From Pseudomonas sp. CROZ-RG-20F-R04-15 (GTDB lineage: Bacteria > Pseudomonadota > Gammaproteobacteria > Pseudomonadales > Pseudomonadaceae): 64,000 nucleotides of DNA. The stretch is taken from positions 1-64,000 of the forward strand of contig NZ_JAKNQL010000003.1 in the NCBI RefSeq assembly GCF_022662375.1, written 5' to 3'. The notes under the pieces are model-generated. The model did no database searches. It had not been told where the DNA came from and was given only the letters and a program-made list of their open reading frames with translations. A program made the position numbers and the translations under genes. Below are positions 32,768-41,335 of this stretch, piece after piece. Position 1 is the first letter of the stretch, and every line of letters begins with the position of its first letter.

Positions 32768-33009
32768 ATGTGCGAGTGTAACTTTGAGCTAATGGATGCT
32801 GTAAAAAACAGGAACATTGAACTGGCTTTTGAAGTACTAAAAAAAAATCACGCCTTTTAGGCTTCGACTACATCAACTATCACTTCAGATACGCCCTTCC
32901 CATCACCGCTCCAAGATCATTTTCGAAAAACAACTACGACCCCCGCTGGAACGAACATTATGAAACTCATAACTTTGTAGATTCCGACCCGGCGTTGCAA
33001 CGGGCATAA
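32768..33009 (+). pseudogene. Broken LuxR-family quorum-sensing receptor
   Basis: AGGA and an ATG at 32768 open MCECNFELMDAVKNRNIELA, which hits a TAG right after a run of nine A. One base out of frame the sequence continues LLGFDYINYHFRYALPITAP and later PRWNEHYETHNFVDSDPAL. This is the autoinducer-binding domain pattern of LuxR/RhlR-type receptors (GFDYYxYxxRxxxP ... W..RY...N...DPA). Adding one A to the run restores the frame. The reading then ends at 33009 after about 80 residues; the rest of the ligand domain and the whole HTH are missing, replaced by the end of the neighbouring dioxygenase fragment. So it is both frameshifted and truncated. Confidence 0.8.
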
Positions 33010-33248
33010 AACCGCTGGATTCCGCCTGCAACAGGGTTGTATTTGGAAAACGTCATGTACGGACGATGGGCCAGCAATTCAAAGTTCCAGCCCGTGGCGC
33101 TGGAAATCATCTTGTACTGGGAAAAGCGCCGGTAGCGGTTGCCACCCCCCATGTATTGATCGAGTGCCAAGCGTGAAAAACTGTCGATTACATCGGCGGG
33201 TATTACCCCAAGATCGACAATACTGAAGCCATCCTGATTGAAAGGCAT
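32967..33248 (-). pseudogene. Truncated 2OG-Fe dioxygenase (PF10014-like)
   Basis: A 93-codon frame, MPFNQDGFSIVDLGVIPADV at the start, with NRYRRFSQYKMI and PVAGGIQRFYA later. This is the beginning of the 2-oxoglutarate/Fe(II) dioxygenase family that includes amino-acid hydroxylases such as isoleucine dioxygenase; those proteins are normally over 200 aa. The last dozen codons read antisense across the broken LuxR gene, so the metal-binding His-Asp-His part is gone. AAGGAG precedes the start. It is eleven bases downstream of the oxidase gene, evidently once its operon partner. Confidence 0.7.
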
Positions 33249-33259
33249 CGACTCACTCC

Positions 33260-34300
33260 TTAAGCCGGTGTCGTTGCGTTGCTGCCCAGACGAACACTCA
33301 GTTCGTCCAGATAGCGCGCGGAAGAGTTGATGCGAATAAGTGCGCCAATGGCGATTTCGCGACCGATACGCGGGTCGTGATCCACCAACGGCACAACCAC
33401 ATTGTTAAACCAGCCATTGGCATGTTCCGTGTCGATGTAGACATGGAGCTTGTGATATTCAATCCCGTGCGCGGGCATGTTGTTTCGCTCCCAAGCCTTG
33501 ATCACATGCTTGAATCGGCGTGGTGCCAGATATTCAGTCACACCGAAATAGCCAACCGCTTTGAAGTAATGCCGACGAGACAATGCGAGGCAGGAACTGA
33601 CGTTGCCGGAAACGATCGATTGCAGCAGCATCGCGCTGGACATATCGGAATCGTCCACACCCGCAGCCCTCAGTGTCTGTGCAAACATTCTGGAATGTAC
33701 GTCGGCCTCGACGCCATTACCCATTTCATCGAAGTAATTCTTCGCCAGTTCGAGCTTTTGCCCAACCGGCAAACCGATCTGCATAAACGCCAGAATATCG
33801 TCGAACTTCGGATCAAGATTGGTCTCTTGAATCAAGTAGTACTTAACGTCCGTCGCTGTTGCTTCCTCACTGAGAAAGTGCGTGTAAAACGGATGCACAC
33901 TCGATGGGCTCTTTGACACCAGTTTTTTCAGCCATTTGACATATTCCTTGCCATTGGCCGGAAAACCGCTGACGTCGGCATCCGACAGACCTTGCATTTC
34001 ATACTGGAGCATGGCGCCCTCCAGCACCGACTGAACGTCGCTGACAATCGGTCGACGGTCCGCATTGACTTGTTCAATACGGGTGCACTCGAACTCGTTT
34101 CGATAAATGATCGCCAGGCACTCATGCAACGTGGCGAGCGCATCCTGGTTTTTATTGACATAGGCGTCGTGCACCAGCAATCGAGCCAACTGATTAACGT
34201 TCCTGCGAATATCGAAATCTTCGTTAACGAAGTTCCATTCATCAGGGTTGCGTTCCATCGCAACAAACCATTCAAGCAGGTTCAACCCTTCCACCTTCAT
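33260..34300 (-). CDS. Haem-oxygenase-fold iron oxidase (HDO family)
   Basis: A 346-aa protein of the iron-containing redox enzyme family with the haem-oxygenase-like fold. Candidate di-iron ligands are visible in order: the FLSEE segment, the YFDEMGNGVEADVHSRMF helix (Glu and His), EYLAPRRF and the final HKLHVYIDTEHANGW helix (His, Asp, His). Family members with these ligands perform N-oxygenation, desaturation or C-C cleavage in small-molecule biosynthesis. I start at the ATG at 34300 with AAGGA upstream; an ATG at 34309 leaves no room for a ribosome binding site. Ferredoxin upstream is the likely electron donor. Confidence 0.75.
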   Translation of the reverse strand: MKVEGLNLLEWFVAMERNPDEWNFVNEDFDIRRNVNQLARLLVHDAYVNKNQDALATLHECLAIIYRNEFECTRIEQVNADRRPIVSDVQSVLEGAMLQYEMQGLSDADVSGFPANGKEYVKWLKKLVSKSPSSVHPFYTHFLSEEATATDVKYYLIQETNLDPKFDDILAFMQIGLPVGQKLELAKNYFDEMGNGVEADVHSRMFAQTLRAAGVDDSDMSSAMLLQSIVSGNVSSCLALSRRHYFKAVGYFGVTEYLAPRRFKHVIKAWERNNMPAHGIEYHKLHVYIDTEHANGWFNNVVVPLVDHDPRIGREIAIGALIRINSSARYLDELSVRLGSNATTPA

Positions 34301-34331
34301 TTTGAACATCCTTATAAGTTGTTTTCCGTAG

Positions 34332-34601
34332 TTACTGTGCAGTGACTGATTTAAAAATCACCGGCGACGTTTTCGACAACTCTGAATTCAGGGTTATCAC
34401 GTCTTGGTTTTCACCCGAGTACTCTTCGGGATTGATTATTGCGTCGACAGGACACTCAGGCTCACATACACCGCATTCGATGCAGGTATCCGGACAAATG
34501 ACCAGTTGGTAGTCGGCATCGCGAAATGCGTCGACAGGACAGACATCTACACAGACTGTAGATTTGCACGAGAGACACTCTTTCCCAACTACGTATGGCA
34601 T
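34332..34601 (-). CDS. Two-cluster ferredoxin
   Basis: An 89-aa ferredoxin. The first motif is CLSCKSTVCVDVCP, the second CPDTCIECGVCEPECPVDAI, together providing ligands for two iron-sulfur clusters of the FdxA / 7Fe or 8Fe type. The start is the ATG at 34601, with AAGGAA. The C-terminal 25 residues are polar. It is first in the leftward operon with the HDO oxidase and the truncated dioxygenase, and probably feeds electrons to the oxidase. A lux box lies about 110 bases upstream. It is too specialised in context to be the housekeeping FdxA. Confidence 0.85.
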   Translation of the reverse strand: MPYVVGKECLSCKSTVCVDVCPVDAFRDADYQLVICPDTCIECGVCEPECPVDAIINPEEYSGENQDVITLNSELSKTSPVIFKSVTAQ

Positions 34602-34711
34602 CTGGACGTTCCTTCGTCGTTCATCTTCGAATCACGCCAACCTGGAAAATCCGGCAATTGCCAAGATCTCCGGAAAGCGCAGCCATTTAGTCGTTATTTC
34701 AACTTTATGTA

Positions 34712-34731
34712 CACTGTAGGAAACTACAGGT
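34712..34731. promoter_or_regulatory. Lux box (LuxR-type operator)
   Basis: CACTGTAGGAAACTACAGGT has the CTGT-N8-ACAG core of LuxR operators and matches the Vibrio fischeri lux box at 15 of 20 positions. The dyad is CTGTAG-GAAA-CTACAG. A site centred at -42 would place a leftward start near 34680, ahead of the ferredoxin gene; a rightward start near 34764 ahead of the GST gene is possible but its -10 looks poorer. Confidence 0.65.
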
Positions 34732-34865
34732 GCATAAAATTCTTGTTCGTGCCTTCAACGTTTTCTGCAACTATCGCGGCGCCTTACCCGCACCTCTGGA
34801 ACAGTGATAGACTCGGCCGCGATAGGGATTTCCATTAAAAACAACGACGTTTACCCGAGGCCTGT

Positions 34866-35534
34866 ATGTACCTTCTTTATTACTCGCCGGGCGCCTGTTC
34901 ACTGGCCGCCCATATCCTTCTTGAAGAATTGGCACAGCCGTTCAAACTTGAATTGCGCTCGGCCCTGAAGGGCATTGGTACCCAAACACCCGAGTACCTG
35001 AGCATTAATCCGAAGGGACGAGTCCCTGCCCTGCTTTGTCTGGACAGTCCGATTGGGGAAGAAGCCGGGGTGTTGACGGAGTTACCCGCCATCCTTGCCT
35101 ATCTTGCGCTTGAAGAAAAAACCGGGCGTTTTATTCCCGGCACGCCTGGGGAGTTGGGCCGTTGCCTCGAATGGCTGAACTGGTTATCCGGAACAGTGCA
35201 CAGTCTTTCTTATGGTCAGGTCTGGCGACCACAGCGGTTTGTTGACGATGAAAATCTATTCCCCGCCATTGTCGAAAAGGGCCGGCGCAATGTCATGGAT
35301 AACTACAGGTTTATCGAGCAGCACATTGTCGAGGCACAGGGCCCATCGGTATTACGTGGATATAACGTTGTCCACCCGGTGTTGTTGGTTTTCTGGATCT
35401 GGGGTAAGTGGATTGATCTGGATATGAATAAGTCGTTTCCCGCCTGGCATCGCCTCGTGCAATCGGTGATCGAGCGACCTGCGGTGCAACGTGCCTTGGC
35501 GACAGAGGGCATTGATTTGAAGTTATTCGATTAG
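34866..35534 (+). CDS. Glutathione S-transferase family protein
   Basis: A 222-aa GST. N-terminal thioredoxin-fold domain: YYSPGACSLAAHILLEE with the active-site Ser/Cys region at residues 8-12, then INPKGRVPALL at about 49-59. C-terminal helical domain from about residue 90. GAGG precedes the ATG. It is divergent from the ferredoxin-oxidase operon, with the lux box between them, so it may belong to the same decayed locus; detoxification or maturation of the product is one possibility. A terminator shared with the next gene follows. Confidence 0.85.
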   Translation: MYLLYYSPGACSLAAHILLEELAQPFKLELRSALKGIGTQTPEYLSINPKGRVPALLCLDSPIGEEAGVLTELPAILAYLALEEKTGRFIPGTPGELGRCLEWLNWLSGTVHSLSYGQVWRPQRFVDDENLFPAIVEKGRRNVMDNYRFIEQHIVEAQGPSVLRGYNVVHPVLLVFWIWGKWIDLDMNKSFPAWHRLVQSVIERPAVQRALATEGIDLKLFD

Positions 35535-35565
35535 TAGTCAGCTTCTGCGGTATTTCACGTGCAAT

Positions 35566-35602
35566 AAAAACGGGCATCAACCCATCAGTTGATGCCCGTT
35601 TT
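35566..35602. terminator. Bidirectional terminator
   Basis: AAAAACGGGCATCAAC / GTTGATGCCCGTTTT stem-loop between convergent GST and lactonase genes. Confidence 0.9.
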
Positions 35603-35630
35603 GCTGTGTCTACAATCTTGGCGCGAGCGA

Positions 35631-36806
35631 TTACTTGCCGAGCAGAAATTTCAGATCGCTCGGCGCATCCATCGGCAGTTTTTGCACGGTTTTGCCGAGC
35701 AGACCGGTCTTGCCATCGCGCTCGACGACGACAATTTCGTTGCTCTTCTGGTTGGCAATCAGCAGGAATTTGCCACTTGGGTCGAGGCTGAACTCGCGTG
35801 GGTGATCACCTTCCACCGAGCGTTTTTGCAGCTCTTTGAGCTGGCCGCTCGCCGGATCAATCGCAAACACCACCAACTGATTGGCAGTGCCACGGTTGCT
35901 GACGTAGAGGAACTTGCCATCCGCCGAGGCGTGTAGCGCCGCACCGGCCTTGTCCGAAGTCGGCTGGCCGGCAGCCAGATCGACCAGCTGCGTCTGGGTC
36001 AGCACGCCGTCGTTATAGTCGAACACCGCGACCTGCGCGCTCATTTCCATGGTCAGCCAGGCGTGTTTGCCATCAGCGCTGAACAGCAGATGGCGCGGGC
36101 CGCTGCCAGCGGGCATGGCGACCGAAGCGGTTTTCGCTGGGGTCAACGGCAGCTCCGGGTTGGCTTTCGGGTCGAAATGGTAAATGAACACCTTGTCCGC
36201 GCCCAAGTCATTGGAGAACACATAGCGTCCGTCCGGCGAGGAAACCGTCGAGTGCACGTGGTTGGAGACCTGACGCTCCGGATTGACCCGGCTCGCCGGG
36301 TGCGCGCTCATCTGCACGACAGGTTTGAGCTTGCCGTCTGCAGCGACCGGCAATACCGCCAGCGTTCCACCCGGATCTTCCACCACCGAATAGTTGCTGA
36401 CGAACAAGTGGCTGGCGTCACCGCTGAGGCTCGAATGGGTCGGTTCGTTGCCCAGGCTCTGGACCTGATTGATCAGAGTCAAGGCGTGGGTTTTCGGATT
36501 GATCGAATAGCTGCTGACGCGGCCGACCGGGTCTTTCTGGCCCGGGCCGTTTTCATTGACCACAAACAGACGATGCTGGTCTTTGGACAGGGTCAGCCAC
36601 GACGGGTTTTCGCTCTTGACCACTTGCAGCGGTTTGGCGGCGATCTGGCCAGTGGCGCTGTCGAAGTTCATTCGATAGAGGCCCTGGCTGGTGTTGGCGG
36701 TGTAGGAGCCGACCAGCAACTGGAAGCTTTCTGCCGATGCCGTGGACAGGCCCATGGCGCCGACGCTGCCAGCCATCAGCAGCGGCCAGAATTTACGCAT
36801 GTTCAT
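35631..36806 (-). CDS. Lactonase-family seven-bladed beta-propeller, exported
   Basis: A 391-aa protein of the YbhE/6-phosphogluconolactonase-like (lactonase) family. Residues 1-25 are a signal peptide (MNMRKFWPLLMAG ... STASA) so the mature protein is periplasmic, which makes a role on phosphorylated sugar lactones unlikely and favours another lactone substrate. Propeller features include SYTANTSQGLYRMNFD, RHLLFSADGKHAWLTMEM and HASADGKFLYVSNRG. I start at 36806, preceded by AGGATG; an ATG at 36821 is also in frame. Its start overlaps the end of the upstream small gene, indicating an operon. Confidence 0.85.
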   Translation of the reverse strand: MNMRKFWPLLMAGSVGAMGLSTASAESFQLLVGSYTANTSQGLYRMNFDSATGQIAAKPLQVVKSENPSWLTLSKDQHRLFVVNENGPGQKDPVGRVSSYSINPKTHALTLINQVQSLGNEPTHSSLSGDASHLFVSNYSVVEDPGGTLAVLPVAADGKLKPVVQMSAHPASRVNPERQVSNHVHSTVSSPDGRYVFSNDLGADKVFIYHFDPKANPELPLTPAKTASVAMPAGSGPRHLLFSADGKHAWLTMEMSAQVAVFDYNDGVLTQTQLVDLAAGQPTSDKAGAALHASADGKFLYVSNRGTANQLVVFAIDPASGQLKELQKRSVEGDHPREFSLDPSGKFLLIANQKSNEIVVVERDGKTGLLGKTVQKLPMDAPSDLKFLLGK

Positions 36807-37104
36807 CAGTGTCATCCTCATCGTCGCTGCTGCTGACTACATCACCATGACAAACCAGGCGGTGTTCGCCGATCGCTTTGGTTTCATTGAAATAGCCGAC
36901 GATCAGCCAGCTCTGCAGGGAGTCATCAAACGTTGCTGCTGCAACCTGCGCCGGCGTGAACTCCCAATGCTTGGCCAATCGGCCATCGATGCATTCGATG
37001 TGCAGGTTGTCGTCTTCGTCGAGGGCAAATTCGAAGGCGTGCAAGCCGTCGATTTCGACCATATCGCAGTGTTCGAGGACGTCGAGAAGGGTTTGGGCAG
37101 TCAT
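36793..37104 (-). CDS. Small acidic protein upstream of the lactonase gene
   Basis: A 103-aa acidic protein (MTAQTLLDVLEHCDMVEIDG ... SSSDDEDDTDEHA). The core looks like a small alpha/beta domain with FEFALDEDDNLHIECIDG and HWEFTPAQV segments; the tail is a poly-acidic stretch. The 3' end overlaps the lactonase gene by 14 bases. Family not recognised with confidence. The ATG at 37104 is preferred to an upstream start at 37170. Confidence 0.65.
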   Translation of the reverse strand: MTAQTLLDVLEHCDMVEIDGLHAFEFALDEDDNLHIECIDGRLAKHWEFTPAQVAAATFDDSLQSWLIVGYFNETKAIGEHRLVCHGDVVSSSDDEDDTDEHA

Positions 37105-37175
37105 GGCAGTAAAGTCTTTCAGGGGGGAAACCGGCAATGATAGCTCATTGTTAACCTGAGGCCTTGGCACTCACC

Positions 37176-37265
37176 CTGTGGGAGCGAGCTTGCTCGCGAA
37201 AGCGCTGTGTCAGGCAATGAATAATTGACTGAAAGAATGCATTCGCGAGCAAGCTCGCTCCCACA
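37176..37265. repeat. REP pair
   Basis: Inverted arms GTGGGAGCGAGCTTGCTCGC and GCGAGCAAGCTCGCTCCCAC lie about 45 bases apart, between the small acidic gene and the aldehyde dehydrogenase gene. Confidence 0.9.
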
Positions 37266-37283
37266 AGGGATATTGGCTGTCAG

Positions 37284-38864
37284 TTACAACGCGTCGCGTG
37301 AGGGTTTGCCGTCGACGAGGCGCTGGATGCGCAGCGGGTTGGCGTTTTTCAGTGGCTCCGGCAGCAAGCTATCCGGGTAGTTCTGGAAGCACACCGGGCG
37401 CAGGAAACGGTCGATGGCCAGCGTACCGACTGAGGTGCCACGAGCATCAGACGTTGCCGGGTATGGGCCGCCGTGCACCATCGAATCACACACTTCGACA
37501 CCGGTCGGATAGCCGTTGAGCAGGATCCGCCCGACCTTCTGTTCAAGAAGTGGCGTCAATTCAGGGAAACGCTCGAAGTCCGCCAGCTCGCCAATGATCG
37601 TCGCGGTGAGTTGCCCGTGCAGACCATGCAGCGCAGCGCTGAGTTGTGCTTTGTCCGCCACTTCGACAATCACCGTGGTCGGGCCGAACACTTCTTCCTG
37701 CAGCACTTCATCGCCATTGATCAACAGGCTGGCATCAGCCTTGAACAATTGCGGCTGCGCCTGATTGCCCTGCTGCGGATTACCGGCCAGATGCTCAATG
37801 CCGGAATGCGCCAACAGTTTCTGCAAGCCTTTGCCGTAGCTGCCGAGGGTGCCGGCGTTGAGCATGGTTTGTGCCGGTTGATCGCCGATCAAACCGGCGA
37901 CTTGCTGCACGAACGCGCTGAACTGCGGAGAGCGAATACCGATCACCAGCCCCGGATTGGTACAGAACTGACCGCAGCCTTGGACCACCGAAGCGGTCAG
38001 GTCGCGGGCGACGGTTTCCGAACGCTCGGCAAGTGCCTGCGGCAGGATGATCACCGGGTTGATGCTCGACATCTCGGCAAACACCGGGATCGGTTGCGGC
38101 CGCGCAGCTGCCATGTCGCACAGTGCCCGACCGCCCTTGAGCGAACCGGTGAAACCCACGGCCTGAATCGCCGGATGCTTGACCAGCCACTCACCGACGC
38201 CACCGCCGTAGATCATATTGAACACGCCCGCCGGCATGGCGGTTTTTTCAGCGGCGCGGATCAGTGCATCAGCGACCAGTTCAGCCGTGGCCATGTGACC
38301 ACTGTGGGCCTTGAACACCACCGGGCAACCGGCAGCCAGCGCCGAAGCGGTGTCGCCGCCAGCGGTGGAAAATGCCAACGGAAAGTTGCTGGCGCCGAAC
38401 ACCGCCACCGGGCCAAGACCAATGCGGTATTGGCGCAGATCCGGACGTGGCAAAGGCTGACGATCCGGCAGTGGCAGATCAATCCGCGCACCGTAGAAAT
38501 CGCCACGGCGCAGCACTTTGGCGAACAGGCGCATCTGGCCGCTGGTACGCCCGCGCTCACCTTGAATGCGTCCGGCCGGCAACGCCGTTTCGCGGCAGAC
38601 CACGGCGACGAAATCATCACCGAGCGCATCCAGTTCATCGGCGATCGCATCGAGAAACTGCGCGCGGCGTTCGGCGCTGAGGCTGCGATAAGCAGGAAAC
38701 GCGGCAGCGGCGGCTTTAGCGGCGGCGTCGACTTCTTCAGCCGTGGCCTGGATGAAATCGTGCGGCAGCTGTTCGCCCGTCGTGGCGTCGACGGATTGCA
38801 GTTTGACGGAGCCAGCGGCGCTGCGCTGACCGCCAATGTAGTTGTGACCGAGAATCTGAGTCAT
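37284..38864 (-). CDS. 2,5-dioxovalerate (2-oxoglutarate semialdehyde) dehydrogenase
   Basis: A 526-aa aldehyde dehydrogenase of the KGSADH type, oxidising 2,5-dioxopentanoate to 2-oxoglutarate with NAD(P)+. Visible motifs: GPVAVFGASNFPLAF at the nucleotide site, GFTGSLKGGRAL, the Glu motif FAEMSSINPV and the catalytic Cys in GCGQFCTNPGLV. The E-M-S-S-x-N-P variant in place of E-L-G-G-K is typical of the dioxovalerate class. AAGGAG precedes the ATG. It is the last gene of a leftward set with the AraD1-type dehydratase and an MFS transporter and gives the final step of non-phosphorylative pentose/sugar-acid breakdown. Confidence 0.88.
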   Translation of the reverse strand: MTQILGHNYIGGQRSAAGSVKLQSVDATTGEQLPHDFIQATAEEVDAAAKAAAAAFPAYRSLSAERRAQFLDAIADELDALGDDFVAVVCRETALPAGRIQGERGRTSGQMRLFAKVLRRGDFYGARIDLPLPDRQPLPRPDLRQYRIGLGPVAVFGASNFPLAFSTAGGDTASALAAGCPVVFKAHSGHMATAELVADALIRAAEKTAMPAGVFNMIYGGGVGEWLVKHPAIQAVGFTGSLKGGRALCDMAAARPQPIPVFAEMSSINPVIILPQALAERSETVARDLTASVVQGCGQFCTNPGLVIGIRSPQFSAFVQQVAGLIGDQPAQTMLNAGTLGSYGKGLQKLLAHSGIEHLAGNPQQGNQAQPQLFKADASLLINGDEVLQEEVFGPTTVIVEVADKAQLSAALHGLHGQLTATIIGELADFERFPELTPLLEQKVGRILLNGYPTGVEVCDSMVHGGPYPATSDARGTSVGTLAIDRFLRPVCFQNYPDSLLPEPLKNANPLRIQRLVDGKPSRDAL

Positions 38865-38873
38865 GGGATCTCC

Positions 38874-39866
38874 TTAAAGGGTGCCGATGCTGTCCGGCGC
38901 AAAAGCGGCTGGAACCGGAACGATGCCATTGACCAGCGGCGCGCCAAATTCGGCCTGGCTGATCTCGAAAACGTCGCCCGGCTGCGTGCGAATGCCATCG
39001 GCGAACGACAGGGTCGCGGTGCCGAAGAAGTGAATGTGTACGTCGCCCGGACGGAGGAACTGGCTGTACTTGAAGTGGTGGTATTCGAGGTTGGCGAGGC
39101 TATGGCACATGTTCGCCTCGCCGCTGAGAAACTCGTTCTGCCAAAGCACTTCGCCTTCACGCAGGATGCGACTGGTGCCTGCCAGATGTTGAGGCAGTTC
39201 ACCGGTGCGAAGTTCCGGACCATAACTGCAACTGCGCAATTTCGAGTGCGCCAGGTACAGGTAATTCTTGCGTTCCATGACGTGGTCGGAGAACTCGTTG
39301 CCGACTGCGAAGCCCAGGCGATAGGGCTTGCCGTCGTTGCCGATGATGTAGAGGCCGGCCATCTCCGGTTCCTCACCGGCATCCTCCGCAAACGGCGGCA
39401 CCGGGAACGGTTGGCCCGGACGCACGACAATGCTGCCGTTGCCCTTGTAGAACCATTCCGGCTGCACACCGGCCTGCCCCGCCGCCGGTTTGCCGCCCTC
39501 CACGCCCCATTTGAAGATGCGCATGGTGTCGGTCATCGTCGCTTCGTCGCCGGCCTGCTGGTGCATTTTGTCCCGCGCCGAGGCGCTGCCCAGGTGGGTC
39601 AGGCCGGTGCCGCTGATCAACATGTGCGCCGGGTCCGGATGGTCAAGGGGCGGCAGGATGCGCAGTTGCGACAGCAACTCGGCGTAGTCGTGGCTGATGC
39701 CGAGGCCGAGGGTTTGCACTTGCTGCTCGAGGGTGTTGCCGGCTTCGATGGCGGCGAGCGCCAGATCGCGCACAGTGCGGGCGTCCTGGACTTCGCGCAC
39801 CAGACCGTTGTCGACCACGCCGACGCGGCGTTCGCGGTTGCTTAATTCGAATTGAACCAGATGCAT
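38874..39866 (-). CDS. AraD1-type 2-keto-3-deoxy sugar acid dehydratase (FAH fold)
   Basis: A 330-aa fumarylacetoacetate-hydrolase-fold protein. It resembles the AraD1 family that dehydrates L-2-keto-3-deoxyarabonate to 2-oxoglutarate semialdehyde. Features: the GTGLTHLGSASARD motif at about residues 90-105, EPEMAGLYIIGNDGKPYRLGF with the metal-binding Glu, NEFSDHVMERKNYLYLAHSK, and SRILREGEVLWQNEFLSGE. GGAG lies before the ATG at 39866. It lies nine bases upstream of the dioxovalerate dehydrogenase, which uses its product, so function and context agree. Confidence 0.85.
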   Translation of the reverse strand: MHLVQFELSNRERRVGVVDNGLVREVQDARTVRDLALAAIEAGNTLEQQVQTLGLGISHDYAELLSQLRILPPLDHPDPAHMLISGTGLTHLGSASARDKMHQQAGDEATMTDTMRIFKWGVEGGKPAAGQAGVQPEWFYKGNGSIVVRPGQPFPVPPFAEDAGEEPEMAGLYIIGNDGKPYRLGFAVGNEFSDHVMERKNYLYLAHSKLRSCSYGPELRTGELPQHLAGTSRILREGEVLWQNEFLSGEANMCHSLANLEYHHFKYSQFLRPGDVHIHFFGTATLSFADGIRTQPGDVFEISQAEFGAPLVNGIVPVPAAFAPDSIGTL

Positions 39867-39903
39867 GATTTTCTCCTATTCCCTCAAAAACACCGCCGAC
39901 CCA

Positions 39904-39994
39904 CTGTGGGAGCGAGCCTGCTCGCGAAAGCGGTGTGTCAGTCACCTCAAATGTTGAATGTACCGGCCTCTTCGCGAGCAGGCTCGCTCCCACA
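39904..39994. repeat. REP pair
   Basis: Inverted REP arms about 50 bases apart between the AraD1-type gene and the MFS gene; it might reduce downstream expression within the operon by making a stable hairpin. Confidence 0.9.
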
Positions 39995-40012
39995 TGGGTC
40001 AGTGGTGGTCAG

Positions 40013-41335
40013 TCAGGTTCGGGTGGCGCCTCGGGCGCTGGCGGCAAATTGGTCAACCGGCAGCACGTGTTTGCGTTCCAGCACACGGTAGACGATGCCG
40101 GTCAGAATCAAGCCAAACACCATCACCCCCGAGAGGAAGTACAGCCCTGACGCCAGATTGCCGGTGTATTCCTTCAACGCCCCGATCACAAACGGCCCGA
40201 TGTACCCGCCCAGATTCCCCACCGAATTAATCAGCGCAATCCCCGCCGCCGCGCTCGCGCCAGCAAAGAACCGCCCCGGCAAGGTCCAGAACACCGCTGT
40301 GCAGGAAAACAGCGCAAACGCCACCAGACACAGCGCCGCCAGTTGCGCCACCGGCAACGACAGCCAAGCGCTCATGAACAAGCCAATTGCGCCCAGCACA
40401 TAAAGCACGGCGAGGTGCCCGTAACGATCATTCAAACGGTCAGAACTGCGCGGCACGATCAGCAAACCGATGATCCCGAAAATGTACGGCACCGACGAGA
40501 CGAAACCGGTGACCAGATCGCTGCCACCAAACTGTTTGATCAGCGTCGGCAGCCACAAACCCAAGCCATAAATGCTCAACGTCACCGGCAGATAAAACAG
40601 CGCCAGCAGCAACACGCGTTTGTCTTTCAGCGCATGCAGCGGGTTGCCGTGGCGTGTCTGGCCGTATTCCTGCAGATCCTTTTTCAGCTCGCCGGTCAGC
40701 CAGTCTTTCTCGGCCTGATCCATCCATTTCACTTGCTGCGGACCGTCCGGCAACCAGCGCAAGACCGGCCAGGTGAGCAGGATCGCCGGGGTGCCGATGA
40801 CAATGAACAGCCACTGCCAGCCATGCAGGCCAAGGACGCCGTCCATGCCGAGCAAACCGCCGGACACAGGACCCGTGATCATCATCGCGATCGGCTGGGA
40901 AAGAATGAACAGCCCGAGGATCTTGCCGCGATGGCGCACCGGGAACCACTGGGTGATGTAGTAGAGAACGCCGGGGAAGAACCCCGCCTCGGCCGCGCCG
41001 AGCAGAAAGCGCATCACGTAGAAACTGTGCGGGCCCTGAACGAAGGCCATGCCGATGGTGATCGCGCCCCAGGTGATCATGATTCGCGCGAACCAGCGTC
41101 GTGCGCCGAAACGTTCGAGCATCAGGTTGCTGGGAATTTCGAGGAGGAAGTAACCAATGAAGAACAGCCCGGCGCCGAGGCCGTAAGCCGCATCGCCAAT
41201 GCCAATGTCGGCGCCCATGTGCAGCTTGGCGAAGCCGACAGCGGAGCGATCCACATAGGCGATCAGGTACAGCAGGATCAGGAAAGGAATCAGTTTCAGC
41301 GTGATGCGCCGTATCAGCCGCAGTTCCTGGCTCAT
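40013..41335 (-). CDS. MFS transporter, anion:cation symporter (sugar acid) type
   Basis: A 440-aa major facilitator with 12 predicted membrane helices, of the ACS family that takes up sugar acids such as galactonate, glucarate and tartrate. Signature segments: YLIAYVDRSAVGFAKLHM in helix 1-2, EIPSNLMLERFGARRWFARI between helices 2 and 3, and RFLLGAAEAGFFPGVLYYI in helix 4. Both are typical of ACS members. GGAG lies upstream of the ATG. It is divergent from the IlvD/Edd dehydratase, with two GntR-type operators in between, so it probably imports the acid used by the locus (L-arabonate or a relative). Confidence 0.88.
   Translation of the reverse strand: MSQELRLIRRITLKLIPFLILLYLIAYVDRSAVGFAKLHMGADIGIGDAAYGLGAGLFFIGYFLLEIPSNLMLERFGARRWFARIMITWGAITIGMAFVQGPHSFYVMRFLLGAAEAGFFPGVLYYITQWFPVRHRGKILGLFILSQPIAMMITGPVSGGLLGMDGVLGLHGWQWLFIVIGTPAILLTWPVLRWLPDGPQQVKWMDQAEKDWLTGELKKDLQEYGQTRHGNPLHALKDKRVLLLALFYLPVTLSIYGLGLWLPTLIKQFGGSDLVTGFVSSVPYIFGIIGLLIVPRSSDRLNDRYGHLAVLYVLGAIGLFMSAWLSLPVAQLAALCLVAFALFSCTAVFWTLPGRFFAGASAAAGIALINSVGNLGGYIGPFVIGALKEYTGNLASGLYFLSGVMVFGLILTGIVYRVLERKHVLPVDQFAASARGATRT

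Noticed and set aside
37473-39845. 790-codon plus-strand frame opposite the dehydrogenase and AraD1-type genes
   Set aside because: Spans two real genes and the gap between them; no domain recognised.
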